Positions 17,201 through 25,057 of a stretch of DNA of 64,000 bases are shown here, one piece after another. Both the position numbers and the translations under genes were made by a program. Source of the DNA: Planctomyces sp. (GTDB lineage Bacteria > Planctomycetota > Planctomycetia > Planctomycetales > Planctomycetaceae); assembly GCA_005798445.1 (NCBI GenBank), contig SYJG01000403.1:1-64000 (forward strand). The letters are read 5' to 3'. The notes under the pieces are model-generated. The model searched no databases and had not been told where the DNA came from. It saw nothing but the letters and a program-made list of their open reading frames with translations. Position 1 is the first letter of the stretch. Each line of letters starts with the position of its first letter.

Positions 17201-19236
17201 CGCTGATTGGCGACTTGCCGCTCGCGATCATGCGGAGTCAGCTTCGCCGCATTCGCAAACCACAACGCCGCATTCGCCGCCTGACCCTCGCGCCCCGCCT
17301 GAAGGCCACGCTCCGTCTGCATGTCCGCCAGCAGGTTGAGCGACCGAGTCTTCTCGTCCTCCGCCTGACGCTGAGCGACTTCCGCGCGGGTCTTCTCCGT
17401 CTCCGCACGCGTCTTCTCGCTCTCCGCGCGAGCCTGCTCCTGTTCGGCCTGCTTGCGTGCTTTGGTCGCCGTCTGCTCCGCCAGCAGCGCTTCGTTCTTG
17501 AGCTGGCTCTGCACCGCCGCCGTCCAAGTCGCCGCGATGCCTCCCACCGTCAGCACACACAGCACGACCGCCGCCAAGCCCATCTGCAACTTGCGAGCAC
17601 GCCGCTCCGCGCTCGCCGCCAGCTCATGCTCCTTCGCCGTCTGCAACGCCTCTTCCGCACGAGCCGCCTCCGCCGCGTGATTCAGCTCCGCCGCATGTAA
17701 TCGTGATTCCACCGACGCCAGATGCGCCGTGATCCGCTCGGCCAGGACGCTCGCATCGCGCGGCCGATCCTTCGGTTCGATCTCCAAACATTGCTTCGCA
17801 ATCGCGATGAGTTCCGCATCCGCCGGCACTGCATTCGTGAGCCGCACGGCGCTAGCCGCGGGTGCTTGTGACGCGCCCGACCCGCGGCTAGCGCCTTGCG
17901 GCTCACTTGCAGCCGACGCTTGACCACTCGCATCGAGCCGCGCGAAGCAATCCGCCAGCTTGCCGCGAGTCGCCATGCGATAGACCTGAGTCCCATCCGT
18001 CCCGACATACGGCGGCTTGCCTGTCAGAATCTCGCACAGGATCGCCCCCAGCCCAAACACATCGGCCCGCTCATCGAGATTGTCGATCTCCCCCAGAGCC
18101 TGCTCCGGCGGCATGTAAGCCGGAGTCCCCATGACGCTCCCCGCCATCGTCTCCGAACCGAACGTAGCCACGTTCGCCAGAACGTGGGCCTCGATATCCG
18201 AGCCGGCACTCGTATCCCCCACGCTCTGGCGAGCGTGGCTACTTGGATCACTCCCCATCCGACTCCGCAGCGTCCGAATGATGCTCTGTCCCTGCTGCTT
18301 GTCCTTCGCCTTCTTCTCATCCGCGATGCCGCCCGATTGCAGCACCTTCGCGAGCCCCCAATCCATCACCTGCACTTCGCCAAACGCCCCGACCATGATG
18401 TTGGCCGGCTTCAGATCTCGATGAATGACCCCGCGCGAATGGGCATAAGCGACCGTCTGACAAATCTGCTCAAAGATGCCAACGAACCGCCCCCGATCGA
18501 CCGCCGGGTTCTCCCGCTCCTCCAGCAGCTTCGAGAACGTCTCCCCCTTCACGAGCTTCATGCTGAAAAACGGCCGCCGATCCGCGAACTGCCCCAGCTC
18601 ATAAACCGGCGCAATGCCCGGATGCTGCAACTGCCCGCCGATCTGAGCCTCCTCAATAAACCGCTGCACGACATCCGGCTTGTCCTTGTGAGCATCCAGC
18701 AACACCTTGATCGCGAGGTCTCTGCAAAGGTCCGTATCCCGCCCCTTGAGAATCGCTCCCATCCCCCCTCTCGCGATTTCGCCCTGCAACTGATACCGAC
18801 TATCGGAATCCTTCTGAGGCATCTCCGGCGACGACGCTCGCAAGACCCGCTCCACCGGCTCATGAGCCGACTCGCGCAACGCGACTCGCGGCACATCCAG
18901 CGTGACCGAAAGACTCTTGAGCACACTCAGCCCGGCATTCCCGACAACGACCGCCTGCTCCCCCTCAAACGCCGCCGCCAACCCGGCCTCCATCGCCGCC
19001 GAGCGGTTCATGTCCGCTTCGCTGACCAGCAACGTCGCCCCCATCTCTGGAGCCGGCTTCTGCAAGAAACTACCCGCCGCCGAGTTCGACTTCAGGAGTT
19101 CCTCGACCTCGCCCCGCAGCGCGGAATCCGCGCCGCAAGCCTCGGCCACAAACGCCGTTTGCTGCTCGGGAGAGTCAATCTCCAGCGCTGACAAGAAGAT
19201 GCTTTCGAGATTCTTATTTTTGGGTGTCTCGGACAT
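11290..19236 (-). CDS. Giant Ser/Thr kinase with WD40 and repeated TPR-like modules (K2)
   Basis: This 2648-residue protein starts at MSETPKNK (19236) with AGGAGAA upstream. It opens with a planctomycete kinase leader (FLSALEIDSPEQQTAFV). The kinase domain is ~155-500 with [22 protein letters not shown] (~270) and DWG in place of DFG. A TM segment (~553-575) leads into a coiled coil rich in KTRAETEK units, then many WD40 repeats, then a discoidin-like stretch (GRWLPLEL, WGVIDGNRSSRWD), then three ~220-residue TPR-like modules each ending LRREAxxLI. Four palindromes are embedded in frame (residues ~444-467, 771-803, 1558-1572 and 1831-1858). The kinase faces the cytoplasm and the rest is probably extracytoplasmic. 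It likely works with the sigma factor encoded upstream. The substrate is unknown. Confidence 0.9.
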   Translation of the reverse strand: MSETPKNKNLESIFLSALEIDSPEQQTAFVAEACGADSALRGEVEELLKSNSAAGSFLQKPAPEMGATLLVSEADMNRSAAMEAGLAAAFEGEQAVVVGNAGLSVLKSLSVTLDVPRVALRESAHEPVERVLRASSPEMPQKDSDSRYQLQGEIARGGMGAILKGRDTDLCRDLAIKVLLDAHKDKPDVVQRFIEEAQIGGQLQHPGIAPVYELGQFADRRPFFSMKLVKGETFSKLLEERENPAVDRGRFVGIFEQICQTVAYAHSRGVIHRDLKPANIMVGAFGEVQVMDWGLAKVLQSGGIADEKKAKDKQQGQSIIRTLRSRMGSDPSSHARQSVGDTSAGSDIEAHVLANVATFGSETMAGSVMGTPAYMPPEQALGEIDNLDERADVFGLGAILCEILTGKPPYVGTDGTQVYRMATRGKLADCFARLDASGQASAASEPQGASRGSGASQAPAASAVRLTNAVPADAELIAIAKQCLEIEPKDRPRDASVLAERITAHLASVESRLHAAELNHAAEAARAEEALQTAKEHELAASAERRARKLQMGLAAVVLCVLTVGGIAATWTAAVQSQLKNEALLAEQTATKARKQAEQEQARAESEKTRAETEKTRAEVAQRQAEDEKTRSLNLLADMQTERGLQAGREGQAANAALWFANAAKLTPHDRERQVANQRRAQTWSGEALLPVAMLKLSSRDVDRIEFQPGGALLLTVSQNGLRVWDWRNEVALPWSEQFPAVSDAAMSPDGKRIAALLSTGEVRLVDPATGEPNALASGGVLSNDGVSRNGGVLPAASAGGSRRFNTANGMSVIEWSPDGARVAVAGKQLQIWNVSGAPVLESDWTHPAKIGGVRFSRSGQRIVSSGEDALARVFAINEASLPAPLYPAIEHRPGIRWREAVPVFCDDDGRLVTINVVTFQPALRNATTGRLISDNWKMTGYFHTSLDLSPDGRWIAVGGYKDGALLSADGKTSLILPHANHLSAAMFAPNGQSLATLGYEGIARLFPLRDLGKADVGAPTIIPQQNTIANGAFSSDSHALAVASNNQVVVWERRPASPIVGQVAWADHSWRPRPSSDGQLVTPGVYHEYYSGFAPKKADLKVARMADGSAAGPAIALTGLLLDSCISSDNASVAAVTVDQTRGWLSLFDIATGTAKWPALALPALPLSVATRPGRPQLAVLCQNGDLLVVDATHGAAELRQTHPGVSGPATNARVAYSPDGATIVAVLQNQHVAIRDAQTGEPRCSTFNPQIQGGWTRSIAFSPDSRLLATAVSGKNMAQVWSLATGEKVGVGMSHPGDEFGLWAIKFSPDGTRVATGHKDGRVRTFDWQTGEVVGTPLQHPDEVVDVAFTPDGRHLLVGVRQATLHVWDVATGKLAVPLLPQLSQDGLTTQSMGVAGHRAVVNSNTLYSVLDLSTLLPPIEEELPSLLRRAELATNQKLQVGELVPLESLEWSTRWEQLVAARQTPEQVAESLAQALDAAADVSGSAQSLVIARASRRGLLEKLHTLRPKSFPLALAVALETSKQGRLDDALKLREQVLALLRTSQAAAANPKSTTDFQSVAPIDGLEVRHTELPAILVHDLARLLTIDAPRGRWLPLELTEVTATAEMKFTLQPNGFVLATSGGNATEPTTYTIRSRPQIKQLAALRLDAVPHPSLPSGGSGLFGGGFDLAEIRVHIRHSDGTGMPVTLSHAAADYVRPLDSDTKEHDGPWGVIDGNRSSRWDAWPVYKQPLWLVLIPDAPCDIAENDTLIVELDCGDQIGPAARLGHFRLSVSEDSRAALADELVAAVRQNDLHSDELLAAACLVHGEAQVALNVLQHAEKREAAKREGEAPAEPRTTKEPDSTANGSAGASPSQQASPSRTLLRALLLAAAQQQLGQREVAQQTVKAAVAESSLEPWPHSLTGFYQQMLRDGAELSLSDIIQKREQLAAKRAVEQVARAVEVELARLTQAIQLNPTVAAGYSARATYLARLGRWKESAADFNEVLKRQPTERIHWLNAANAHLMAGDDAVYRDLCSRMLAQFKDSDDPLAVTSLCKVCLLRPEAVELSAIPIEKLNAVATQELAAGSGLFSVPNSGLAAYRAGRFDEALAWLGKSPNQKGFVGAQVFATRAMAEEKLGRHDDAVKSLSLAEALIPDLLADLGTPRFKGTLPVAESSLYRDNLTTEILRREAALLIHKDEARTTRFVSVPTSTPKTRDEWAALGEWAEAAKVAATEMARNPRSRVDMSRLAALQLLAGDVEGYRQTCASGLATFSGKLTTDEAESLTKTCLLGASAVEHSRLPIKQLREAVDDPTLSYGRYYWIAGSALAAYRAGEWELVLRESQKRTTFSGNTGAMLLVIRALAEEKLGQHEPALKSLQQAETIIPAELRTLGTAAHPGPLPVAASTVQVDWLIPEVLRREAGHLIRGDAFAEPRMTSLLESAEFKQASLWEQFAMQGQWAAAAKAVEPGLKQSPTERTYFAATAALLMMAGDVEGHRQFCDRALKPFEPVTAADVADSLCKASLLAPDAISLDRLPIKVLRDGIADPKNESAQPYFLASHTLVLYRAGQYAEAIEESKKIPQLTNVVGALTLVSRAMSEEKLGQHEQAVRTLFEAEALIPAELSTLGTDKHKGPAVISRDKISTDWLIPEVLRREAAKLIRK
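13662..13745. repeat. [12 protein letters not shown] palindrome inside K2
   Basis: The arms GGGAGGGCGAGGCTCCCG (13662) and its complement (ending 13745) enclose ~32 bp. Read in the K2 frame it encodes REGEAPAEP and later SAGASPSQ, low-complexity sequence between two alpha-helical segments. A degenerate extra arm precedes it at 13644-13660. The same element occurs between genes at 58610-58689. Confidence 0.85.
14521..14565. repeat. ACGGACTTCCAGTCCGT palindrome inside K2
   Basis: ACGGACTTCCAGTCCGTCG at 14521-14539 is repeated inverted at 14547-14565 with a 7-bp loop. Each arm also contains its own ACTTCCAGT-type symmetry. In the K2 frame it encodes TTDFQSVAPIDGLEVRHT and lies in a linker region after the WD40 part. 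Confidence 0.85.
16830..16925. repeat. GGCGCTAGC-type palindrome inside K2 (WD40 region)
   Basis: The arms begin GTGAGCCGCCGGCGCTAGC and end GACGCTAGCGCGTTCGGCTC, with about 45 bp between. In frame it encodes low-complexity NALASGG and PAASAGGS flanks, inserted between two WD40 strands. It is the most diverged of the three copies in the window. Confidence 0.75.
17837..17906. repeat. GGCGCTAGC-type palindrome inside the K2 kinase domain
   Basis: The arms GTGAGCCGC / GGCGCTAGCCGCGGG at the left are mirrored at the right, giving 70 bp. It lies in the loop before DAELIAIAKQC, in the C-terminal lobe of the kinase. Kinase K3 has a copy at the equivalent site (23492-23588). Confidence 0.85.
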
Positions 19237-19256
19237 GCGCAGGTTCTCCTGACACA

Positions 19257-19297
19257 CAGTGCGAAATCGGCGATCAAAACCCCTCAAAAATAATTTT
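19257..19297 (-). promoter_or_regulatory. Conserved upstream box of kinase K2
   Basis: This is the same two-part box as upstream of K1 and K3 (TTGAGGGGTTTTG, short spacer, CGCCGATTTCGCACTG on the minus strand). Its 3' edge is 20 nt before the K2 start codon, and its 5' edge runs through a T/A-rich stretch directly into REP copy C. Confidence 0.6.
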
Positions 19298-19481
19298 GGA
19301 CTGCGGCAGCCCTGCTGCCGCTTTCCGTCCCACAGCCAGCTGTGGGACGAGCGTGGAAATAAGCTTGAGGTTCGTATGAAATGAGAAGCATCGTTATCAA
19401 CTTCACCTCAGCAGCAGGCTGCTGAGGGCAAAGCGGCAGCAGGCTGCTGAGGGCAAAGCGGCAGCAGGGCTGCCGCACTCC
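19298..19481. repeat. REP-like palindrome, copy C (upstream of RAYT)
   Basis: This is the longest copy. The inner CAGCAGGCTGCTGAGGGCAA unit with the AGCGGCAGC arm is duplicated at the right end. The element ends 11 nt before the RAYT start and leads directly into its AAGGA ribosome binding site. Confidence 0.85.
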
Positions 19482-19492
19482 AAGGACTCATC

Positions 19493-20098
19493 ATGGACCT
19501 CCCAAACACAGAAGACACCGCGAAGGGGACGTTGGATTGGCCGCATGCTCCGCCGCATCGGTTGGCTGAGGCCGGGGTCTACTTCCTGACCGCTCGGACG
19601 AGAGACCAAGCGCACCTTCTGGCGGACGACTCCATGAAGGACTGGTTTGAGGCCAAGCTGCTCGGACTGGCCGCCGAGTTTGGTTGGAGCCTTGAAGCCT
19701 GGTGCGTACTCTCGAACCACTATCACTTCGTTGGACACAGTCCGCGAACGGAACCGGATGCCGAGTCTCTCAAGCCATTCATTCAGAAACTGCACAGCCT
19801 CACGACGAAGGAGCTCAACACGCGTGAGAAGCAGCCGGGGCGAACTCGCCTATGGCAGAACTACCGTGAGACACATCTCACGTTTCAACGCAGCTATCTG
19901 GCTCGACTGAACTATGTGCATCAGAACGCCGCTCATCATGGGTTGGTGAAAGTTGGCTCAGACTGGAAGTGGTGCAGTGCGAAACGGTTCAAGGAGTCGG
20001 TGACTCCGGCCTGGCTGAAGACGGTTGCAAGCTTCAAGTACGACGAGATTGCGCTCGAGGACGGTGACATGGAGTGCGGCAGCCTGCTGCCGCTTTAA
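19493..20098 (+). CDS. REP-associated tyrosine transposase (RAYT, Y1/IS200-like)
   Basis: This 201-residue protein of the Y1 HUH superfamily starts at ATG 19493 with AAGGA six bases upstream. The HUH motif is HYH in SNHYHFVGHS (~residues 82-86). The catalytic tyrosine is probably in RLNYVHQNAAHHGLV, corresponding to the Y(I/V)HxNP motif of RAYTs. These proteins cut and join single-stranded DNA at REP hairpins. Both ends of the gene touch REPs: copy C ends 11 nt upstream, and copy D supplies the last codons (CGSLLPL) and the stop. It is the only plus-strand gene in this minus-strand block. It is intact, of normal length, and the likely mobiliser of the surrounding REP family. Confidence 0.9.
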   Translation: MDLPNTEDTAKGTLDWPHAPPHRLAEAGVYFLTARTRDQAHLLADDSMKDWFEAKLLGLAAEFGWSLEAWCVLSNHYHFVGHSPRTEPDAESLKPFIQKLHSLTTKELNTREKQPGRTRLWQNYRETHLTFQRSYLARLNYVHQNAAHHGLVKVGSDWKWCSAKRFKESVTPAWLKTVASFKYDEIALEDGDMECGSLLPL

Positions 20099-20197
20099 GT
20101 CCAACAGCCTGCTGTTGGACACGTTTTGAATTGGGTTGATCGAACTTCCTCAGCAGCAGGCTGCTGAGGCCAAAGCGGCAGCAGGCTGCCGCAGTCC
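20071..20197. repeat. REP-like palindrome, copy D (overlaps RAYT 3' end)
   Basis: The arms are GAGTGCGGCAGCCTGCTG and complement, with inner CCAACAGCCTGCTGTTGG and CTCAGCAGCAGGCTGCTGAG hairpins. The left arm encodes the RAYT C-terminus and its TAA. The right end is 5 nt from the stop of kinase K3, so one element terminates two convergent genes. Confidence 0.85.
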
Positions 20198-20202
20198 AAA
20201 AG

Positions 20203-23200
20203 CTAAAACAGCTCTGCCGCTTCTCGACGCAGTAACTCAGGCACCAGCCAGTCGTGATCGACGGTGCCAACGGGGACCGGCAATGACGTTGAGTCATCGG
20301 CAGAACCGAGCGTCCGTAAGACGAGTGGGATTTGCAGTTCGGCGGCTTTCAATGATTTGCGGGCGGCTTCGAGGTGACCCAACTTGTGTTCGGACATTGC
20401 GCGGACGATGAGGGCCAGTGCGCCCGGTTGGCTTTGGAAGGTTGGCATGCGAGTGGTCCAGCGGATCGCTTCTTCGTGTTGGCCTTCGCGGTAGGAGATC
20501 AACGCGCAGCAGGCGACGAACCAAGGGCGGATTGGTTCCCACTTCGGATCGTCAACGCCGTCGCGCAGAGTTTGGATGGGGAGGTCTTTCAGCGGGACCA
20601 CTTCGGGGCGTAGCAGCGCGGTTTTGCAGACGGTGTCGGCGACGTCGGCGGACGATGTGCCTCGGAATTGCTCGATCATGGCGAGGCAGTGCTCGCGGTA
20701 ACGGTCGGTTTCGCCGGCCATCAGCATCGGAGTAGCCGACGTGCCCCAAGCGAAGCGGCTCGTGGGTTTGAACTGTGTCACGCGGAGGTTGGTGTCGGCG
20801 GTTTCGGTCCAGCGTCCGAGTCGCGCGAGCAAGCCGGCGCGAGCATGCAACAAGCCTTCACTCTGCGGATCGACCGCGAGTTCCTTCGCGAGACGTTCGA
20901 GTTCCTGCTCTGCCGAGGCGACCTTGTGGACTGCGGCAGCCTGCTGCCGCTTTCCATCCAACAGCCTGCTGTTGGATGAGTTTTGTAATTGGGTGGATCG
21001 AACTCCCTCAGCAGCAGGCTGCTGAGGCCAAAGCGGCAGCGGGCTGCCGCAGTCCCAAAGAAGCACTTCGCCGCGCGATGATCCCGTCGCGAGTTGCTTG
21101 CCGTCGGGACTCCAAGCGACGGATTCGACGGTCGTTTGATGCTGCTTCAGCACGAGCACCTGCAAGCCCGACTGCGCCTTCCAGATGCGAACGGTCTTGT
21201 CGTCGCTGCCTGAGGCGAGTCGTTGTCCATCGGGACTCCAACTCACGGCTCGCACCTGACCGGTGTGCCCGACTAATTGGTGAAGCTCGCGGCCACTGCG
21301 AGAGTCGACGATGCGCAGCGTGTGATTCATGCACGCCACCACAAGCTGTTCGCCGTCGGGGCTCCAACGCATGTCGTGCAGCCAGCCCAAGTCTTTTGAC
21401 ACGTCATAGAGCACGAGCGACCGGCCATCCTCGGCATTCAGAATCTCAAGGCTCGTCCAACCGTTGCACGCGAGCCGTTTGCCATCGGGACTCCAGGCCA
21501 AGCCGCCCGCTCGGTCGCCGTGGAGTTTTTGTTTCCACACGAGTCCGCCGGTCGCCGTGTTGTAGAGGCAGATCTCGCCATGCTCTTCGCTGTCGGCGGT
21601 TTTTGGGCGATAGGCCGATGTGGCCAGCCGCGTGCCGTCGTCGTTCAGCGCGATCGCCCGCATCCGATCGCAGTTGTGCGGGATCTCCAATCGCAGCTCG
21701 CCCGATTGAGCATCGAGCAGCACGAGCTTGCCGTCGCGCCGCGAGGCGAGCGATCCCGCCGAGTGGCTCCACGACACCGACGGAGTCCAGCTTGACTCCA
21801 AGTAGCCACCGCCGATCGTCACGCGTGACTGAAGCGTCAACGAGTCGCGCTGCCACTGCTCGAACTGGTCGCTCGCGATCAAGACCGACTGGCCATCGGG
21901 AGTCCAAAACAGTTCGGACAACTGTTGGTGAGTGGTCGGGATCACGGCCGGATTGGTTCGCGGGGGCCAGTCCCACAGCTTGATGGCATCCGGTGCCGTC
22001 GAGGCTAACCGCGTCCCGTCATGATTCCACGCGACGTCCTCCAAGACATCGGAATGCCCCCGCAAGATCGTGAGCGGCTGCCCCGTCTTCGGGGTCCAAA
22101 CTCGCACCGTGCTGTCGCGAAGGCCGAACGCCACCGCGTCCCCATTCGGGCTCCAATTCATCGCGAGGATTGAGCCATTGGGAATCGTGATCGTCGACAG
22201 TTCGCGGCCGTCGTCGGCGGACAAAATGCTCGCCCGACTGAACCCCGACGTCGCGAGTTGCGTCCCGTCCGGACTCCATTCGACAAACTCCCCCTCATGA
22301 TTCCACAGCGTCTCGCCGGTCTTTACATCGAGCACGGCACGCGGGACCGCGAGCTGCTCCCGCTGCGGATGCCACGAGAGGTTGGCGACGCTCGGCGATA
22401 TCGGCCAACGACGAATCACCTGCCGACTTTCGACCTCACAGACGGCGACTTCATGTTCCGTCTTGATGGCCACTCGCGTTCCGTCCGGGCTCCAGCGAAC
22501 GGCAACGACGTCGTTCGGGAACTCCATCGACGCCCCGACCGCCGAGCCATCCGCCGCATCCCAAAAGCGAACGCTGTGATCGCGGCCCGCGCTCGCCAAC
22601 AGAGTCCCCGCCGGGTTCCAGCGAGCATCATAAACGTAAGACGTATGCCCCTTCGCCACGCAGAGCTGGGCTTCGCTTTCGGTCTCCCAAACTCGAAGCT
22701 GATGGTCGCGACCGAACGTCGCATACCGCTTGCCGTCGGGACTCCAACACACTCCCAACGCGCTGTGATTGGGCAGATTCTTCCGCGCGAGATGCCGCAG
22801 CGAATCGAGGTAGTACCACTCCCACCCGCGCAGATTGCGAACGACTCGATCGGGCTTCCACGCATCGACGATCTCGCCGACACGCCGCAACCCCGCCGGA
22901 TCGTCCGCCGCTTGAGCCGCGAGATTCATCTGTGCGGCATACAGCGTCGCCTGAGTGATCTGCTCACGTTCCTCAGCGAGGTTCCGCATCTCCGCCTCGC
23001 GCTTCTGAGCGTCGCGTGCTTGAGTCGCCAACTGCTGCTCGCGCACCGCCGCCGCTTCCGCTTCGAGCCGCAACTCATCCGCCTTCTTCCGAGCCTCATC
23101 CGCGCGCAGTCGTTCGTCATCCGCCTTCCGCCGCGCATCGACCGCCGCGACTTTGAGTTCCCGCTGATAGATCGCCGACGAGAACGCCGCGACTCCACCA

Positions 23201-24867
23201 ATCGACACCGCGACCAATCCGACGACCGCGACCATCAACTGGAACCGCTTGGCCCGCGCCTCGGCCTTCGCTCGCGCGTCCGTCTCCGCGACTGTCCGCA
23301 ACGCCTCTTCCGCACGAGCCGCTTCCGCCGCGCCCTGAAGCTCCGCCGCATGTAACCGCGATTCCACCGACGCCAGATGCGCGGTGATCCGTTCCGACAA
23401 GACTCCCGCATCACGCGGACGATCGACCGGCTCCGGCGACAAACACTGCTTCGTGATCGCGATCAACTCGGCATCGACCGGAACGGAATTCGTGAGCGGC
23501 AAGGCGCTAGCCGCCGGTTCTGGTATCCCCGAACCATCGTTCTCAATCGGTGCCCCAGGCGACCGGCGGCTAGCGCCTTGCCGCTCACTTTGCCCCGACG
23601 CGTCACGGGGCGGCGTGCCGCACGCATCGAGCCGCGCGAAGCAGTCTTCCAACTTGCCGCGCGCCGCCATGCGATAGACCACGGTCCCGTCGTCGTCGAT
23701 GTACGGCGGCTTGCCGGTCAGGATCTCGCACAGGATCGCACCCAACCCGAACACATCGGCCCGCTCATCCATCAGGTCGATCTCGCCGAGCGCCTGCTCC
23801 GGCGGCATGTAAGCGGGAGTCCCCATCACGCTGCCGACTTGAGTCTGCGAGCCGACGCTGCCAACGCCATTCACCGTCCCCACTTCACTGCCGAGCTTAT
23901 TCCGCAGCGTGCGAATGCTGCTCAGCCCGAGGTGCTCCGTCCGAGCCCTCCGCTCATCCGCGACGCCACCGGATGAAAGCACCTTCGCGAGTCCCCAATC
24001 CATCACCTGCACTTCGCCGAACGCCCCGACCATGATGTTGGCCGGTTTCAGATCGCGATGGATGACCCCGCGCGAGTGCGCATAAGCCACGGTCTGACAA
24101 ACCTGCTCGAAGATGCCGACCAGCTTCGCGCGATCCACGGAAGGCTCCGCTCGATTCGCCAACAGCTTCGACAGCGTCTCCCCTTTCACGAGCTTCATGC
24201 TGAAGAACGGCCGCCGATCCGCAAACTGTCCCAGCTCATAAACCGGCGCAATCCCCGGGTGCTGCAACTGACCGCCGATCTGAGCCTCTTCGATGAACCG
24301 CTGCACGACCTCCGGCTTGTCCTTGTGTGAATCCAGCAACACCTTGATGGCCAGATCGCGTCCGAGGTCGGTGTCACGTCCTTTCAGGATCGCCCCCATC
24401 CCGCCCCGAGCGATCTCACCCTGCAACTGATACCGGCTGTCCGCATCCCGATCGGGCAACTCAACCGACTGCGGCTTGAGTATCGGTTCCGGCCCCTCGT
24501 TCACCGAATCTCTCAGCATGATGCGCGGGATGTCGATCGTCGCATCCAGGTTCTTCAGCACGCTCATGCCCGCACGGCCGATGACGACCGCCTGCTGATC
24601 GTCGAACGCCGCCGCCAGCCCCGCGTTCAACGCCGCCACACGACTCTCACTGTCGGGAGCAAACGCCACCGTCGCCTGCAGCTCGGGAGCCGGCTGTTCC
24701 AGAAAACTCCCTGCCTGCTCATTGGACTTGAGCAACTGCTCAACCTCGCGCCGCAGCTCCAGATTCGTCCCACAGGATTCCTCCAAGAAAGCCGCCCGCT
24801 GCTCCGGCGATGTGATGTCGAGTGCCGCAAGAAACAGTGAGTCAAGCTGCCGTATCGGTTCTGCCAT
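20203..24867 (-). CDS. Large Ser/Thr kinase with 14 WD40 repeats and a TPR-like tail (K3)
   Basis: This 1554-residue protein starts at MAEPIRQ (24867) with GGGAGGT eight bases upstream. The leader [19 protein letters not shown] is shared with K2. The kinase domain (~155-480) has [22 protein letters not shown] (~269) and DWG. A TM segment (~555-575) and a coiled coil rich in Lys/Arg/Glu/Ala follow, then about 14 WD40-type repeats (WSPDGxRLA units), then one copy of the ~220-residue TPR-like module that K2 has three times. A GGCGCTAGC palindrome (residues ~427-459) sits in the kinase C-lobe. A complete REP (residues ~1271-1314) interrupts the sequence right after the last WD40 strand (EVLLWD). 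Frame is kept through both. It lies directly downstream of the ECF sigma gene. Confidence 0.9.
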   Translation of the reverse strand: MAEPIRQLDSLFLAALDITSPEQRAAFLEESCGTNLELRREVEQLLKSNEQAGSFLEQPAPELQATVAFAPDSESRVAALNAGLAAAFDDQQAVVIGRAGMSVLKNLDATIDIPRIMLRDSVNEGPEPILKPQSVELPDRDADSRYQLQGEIARGGMGAILKGRDTDLGRDLAIKVLLDSHKDKPEVVQRFIEEAQIGGQLQHPGIAPVYELGQFADRRPFFSMKLVKGETLSKLLANRAEPSVDRAKLVGIFEQVCQTVAYAHSRGVIHRDLKPANIMVGAFGEVQVMDWGLAKVLSSGGVADERRARTEHLGLSSIRTLRNKLGSEVGTVNGVGSVGSQTQVGSVMGTPAYMPPEQALGEIDLMDERADVFGLGAILCEILTGKPPYIDDDGTVVYRMAARGKLEDCFARLDACGTPPRDASGQSERQGASRRSPGAPIENDGSGIPEPAASALPLTNSVPVDAELIAITKQCLSPEPVDRPRDAGVLSERITAHLASVESRLHAAELQGAAEAARAEEALRTVAETDARAKAEARAKRFQLMVAVVGLVAVSIGGVAAFSSAIYQRELKVAAVDARRKADDERLRADEARKKADELRLEAEAAAVREQQLATQARDAQKREAEMRNLAEEREQITQATLYAAQMNLAAQAADDPAGLRRVGEIVDAWKPDRVVRNLRGWEWYYLDSLRHLARKNLPNHSALGVCWSPDGKRYATFGRDHQLRVWETESEAQLCVAKGHTSYVYDARWNPAGTLLASAGRDHSVRFWDAADGSAVGASMEFPNDVVAVRWSPDGTRVAIKTEHEVAVCEVESRQVIRRWPISPSVANLSWHPQREQLAVPRAVLDVKTGETLWNHEGEFVEWSPDGTQLATSGFSRASILSADDGRELSTITIPNGSILAMNWSPNGDAVAFGLRDSTVRVWTPKTGQPLTILRGHSDVLEDVAWNHDGTRLASTAPDAIKLWDWPPRTNPAVIPTTHQQLSELFWTPDGQSVLIASDQFEQWQRDSLTLQSRVTIGGGYLESSWTPSVSWSHSAGSLASRRDGKLVLLDAQSGELRLEIPHNCDRMRAIALNDDGTRLATSAYRPKTADSEEHGEICLYNTATGGLVWKQKLHGDRAGGLAWSPDGKRLACNGWTSLEILNAEDGRSLVLYDVSKDLGWLHDMRWSPDGEQLVVACMNHTLRIVDSRSGRELHQLVGHTGQVRAVSWSPDGQRLASGSDDKTVRIWKAQSGLQVLVLKQHQTTVESVAWSPDGKQLATGSSRGEVLLWDCGSPLPLWPQQPAAEGVRSTQLQNSSNSRLLDGKRQQAAAVHKVASAEQELERLAKELAVDPQSEGLLHARAGLLARLGRWTETADTNLRVTQFKPTSRFAWGTSATPMLMAGETDRYREHCLAMIEQFRGTSSADVADTVCKTALLRPEVVPLKDLPIQTLRDGVDDPKWEPIRPWFVACCALISYREGQHEEAIRWTTRMPTFQSQPGALALIVRAMSEHKLGHLEAARKSLKAAELQIPLVLRTLGSADDSTSLPVPVGTVDHDWLVPELLRREAAELF
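20927..21057. repeat. REP-like palindrome, copy E, inside K3
   Basis: This is a full-length copy very similar to D, including the inner hairpins, but located within an intact reading frame. On the minus strand it encodes [16 protein letters not shown] and later [16 protein letters not shown]. It begins exactly after the last strand of the final WD40 unit and ends before [15 protein letters not shown], so it lies at a domain boundary. Confidence 0.9.
23492..23588. repeat. GGCGCTAGC-type palindrome inside the K3 kinase domain
   Basis: The left arm starts GTGAGCGGCAAGGCGCTAGC and the right arm is its complement ending GCCGCTCAC, with ~40 bp between. It sits before [11 protein letters not shown] in the kinase C-lobe, the same site as the K2 copy. 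The insert length and central sequence differ between the two paralogues. Confidence 0.85.
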
Positions 24868-24885
24868 GAATGGACCTCCCGCCTT

Positions 24886-24924
24886 CAGTGCGAAATCGGC
24901 GTCCAAAACCCCTCAATCTTTTTT
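24886..24924 (-). promoter_or_regulatory. Conserved upstream box of kinase K3
   Basis: This is the third copy of the two-part box, with one substitution in the spacer region (GG in place of GA). Its 3' edge is 18 nt before the K3 start and it overlaps the approach to the GGGAGGT ribosome binding site. Its 5' edge abuts REP copy F through a run of T. Confidence 0.6.
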
Positions 24925-25051
24925 TGGACTGCGGCAGCCCGCTGCCGCTTTGGCTTCAGCAGCCTGCTGCTGAAGGAGCTTGATTCGAGGGTCGAGATCG
25001 TCCAACAGCAGGCTGTTGGACGGAAAGCGGCAGCAGGGCTGCCGCAGTCCA
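24925..25051. repeat. REP-like palindrome, copy F
   Basis: The outer arms match the family. The inner pair is rearranged: CAGCAGCCTGCTGCTG comes first and CCAACAGCAGGCTGTTGG second, so the two inner hairpins are exchanged relative to copies B, D and E. It ends 6 nt from the stop of the ECF sigma gene. Confidence 0.85.
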
Positions 25052-25057
25052 AAAAAC

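Noticed and set aside
17896..19191. 431-residue ORF antisense to the K2 kinase domain
   Set aside because: Arg/Leu/His-rich composition typical of an antisense frame in GC-rich DNA; the opposite strand has an intact kinase.
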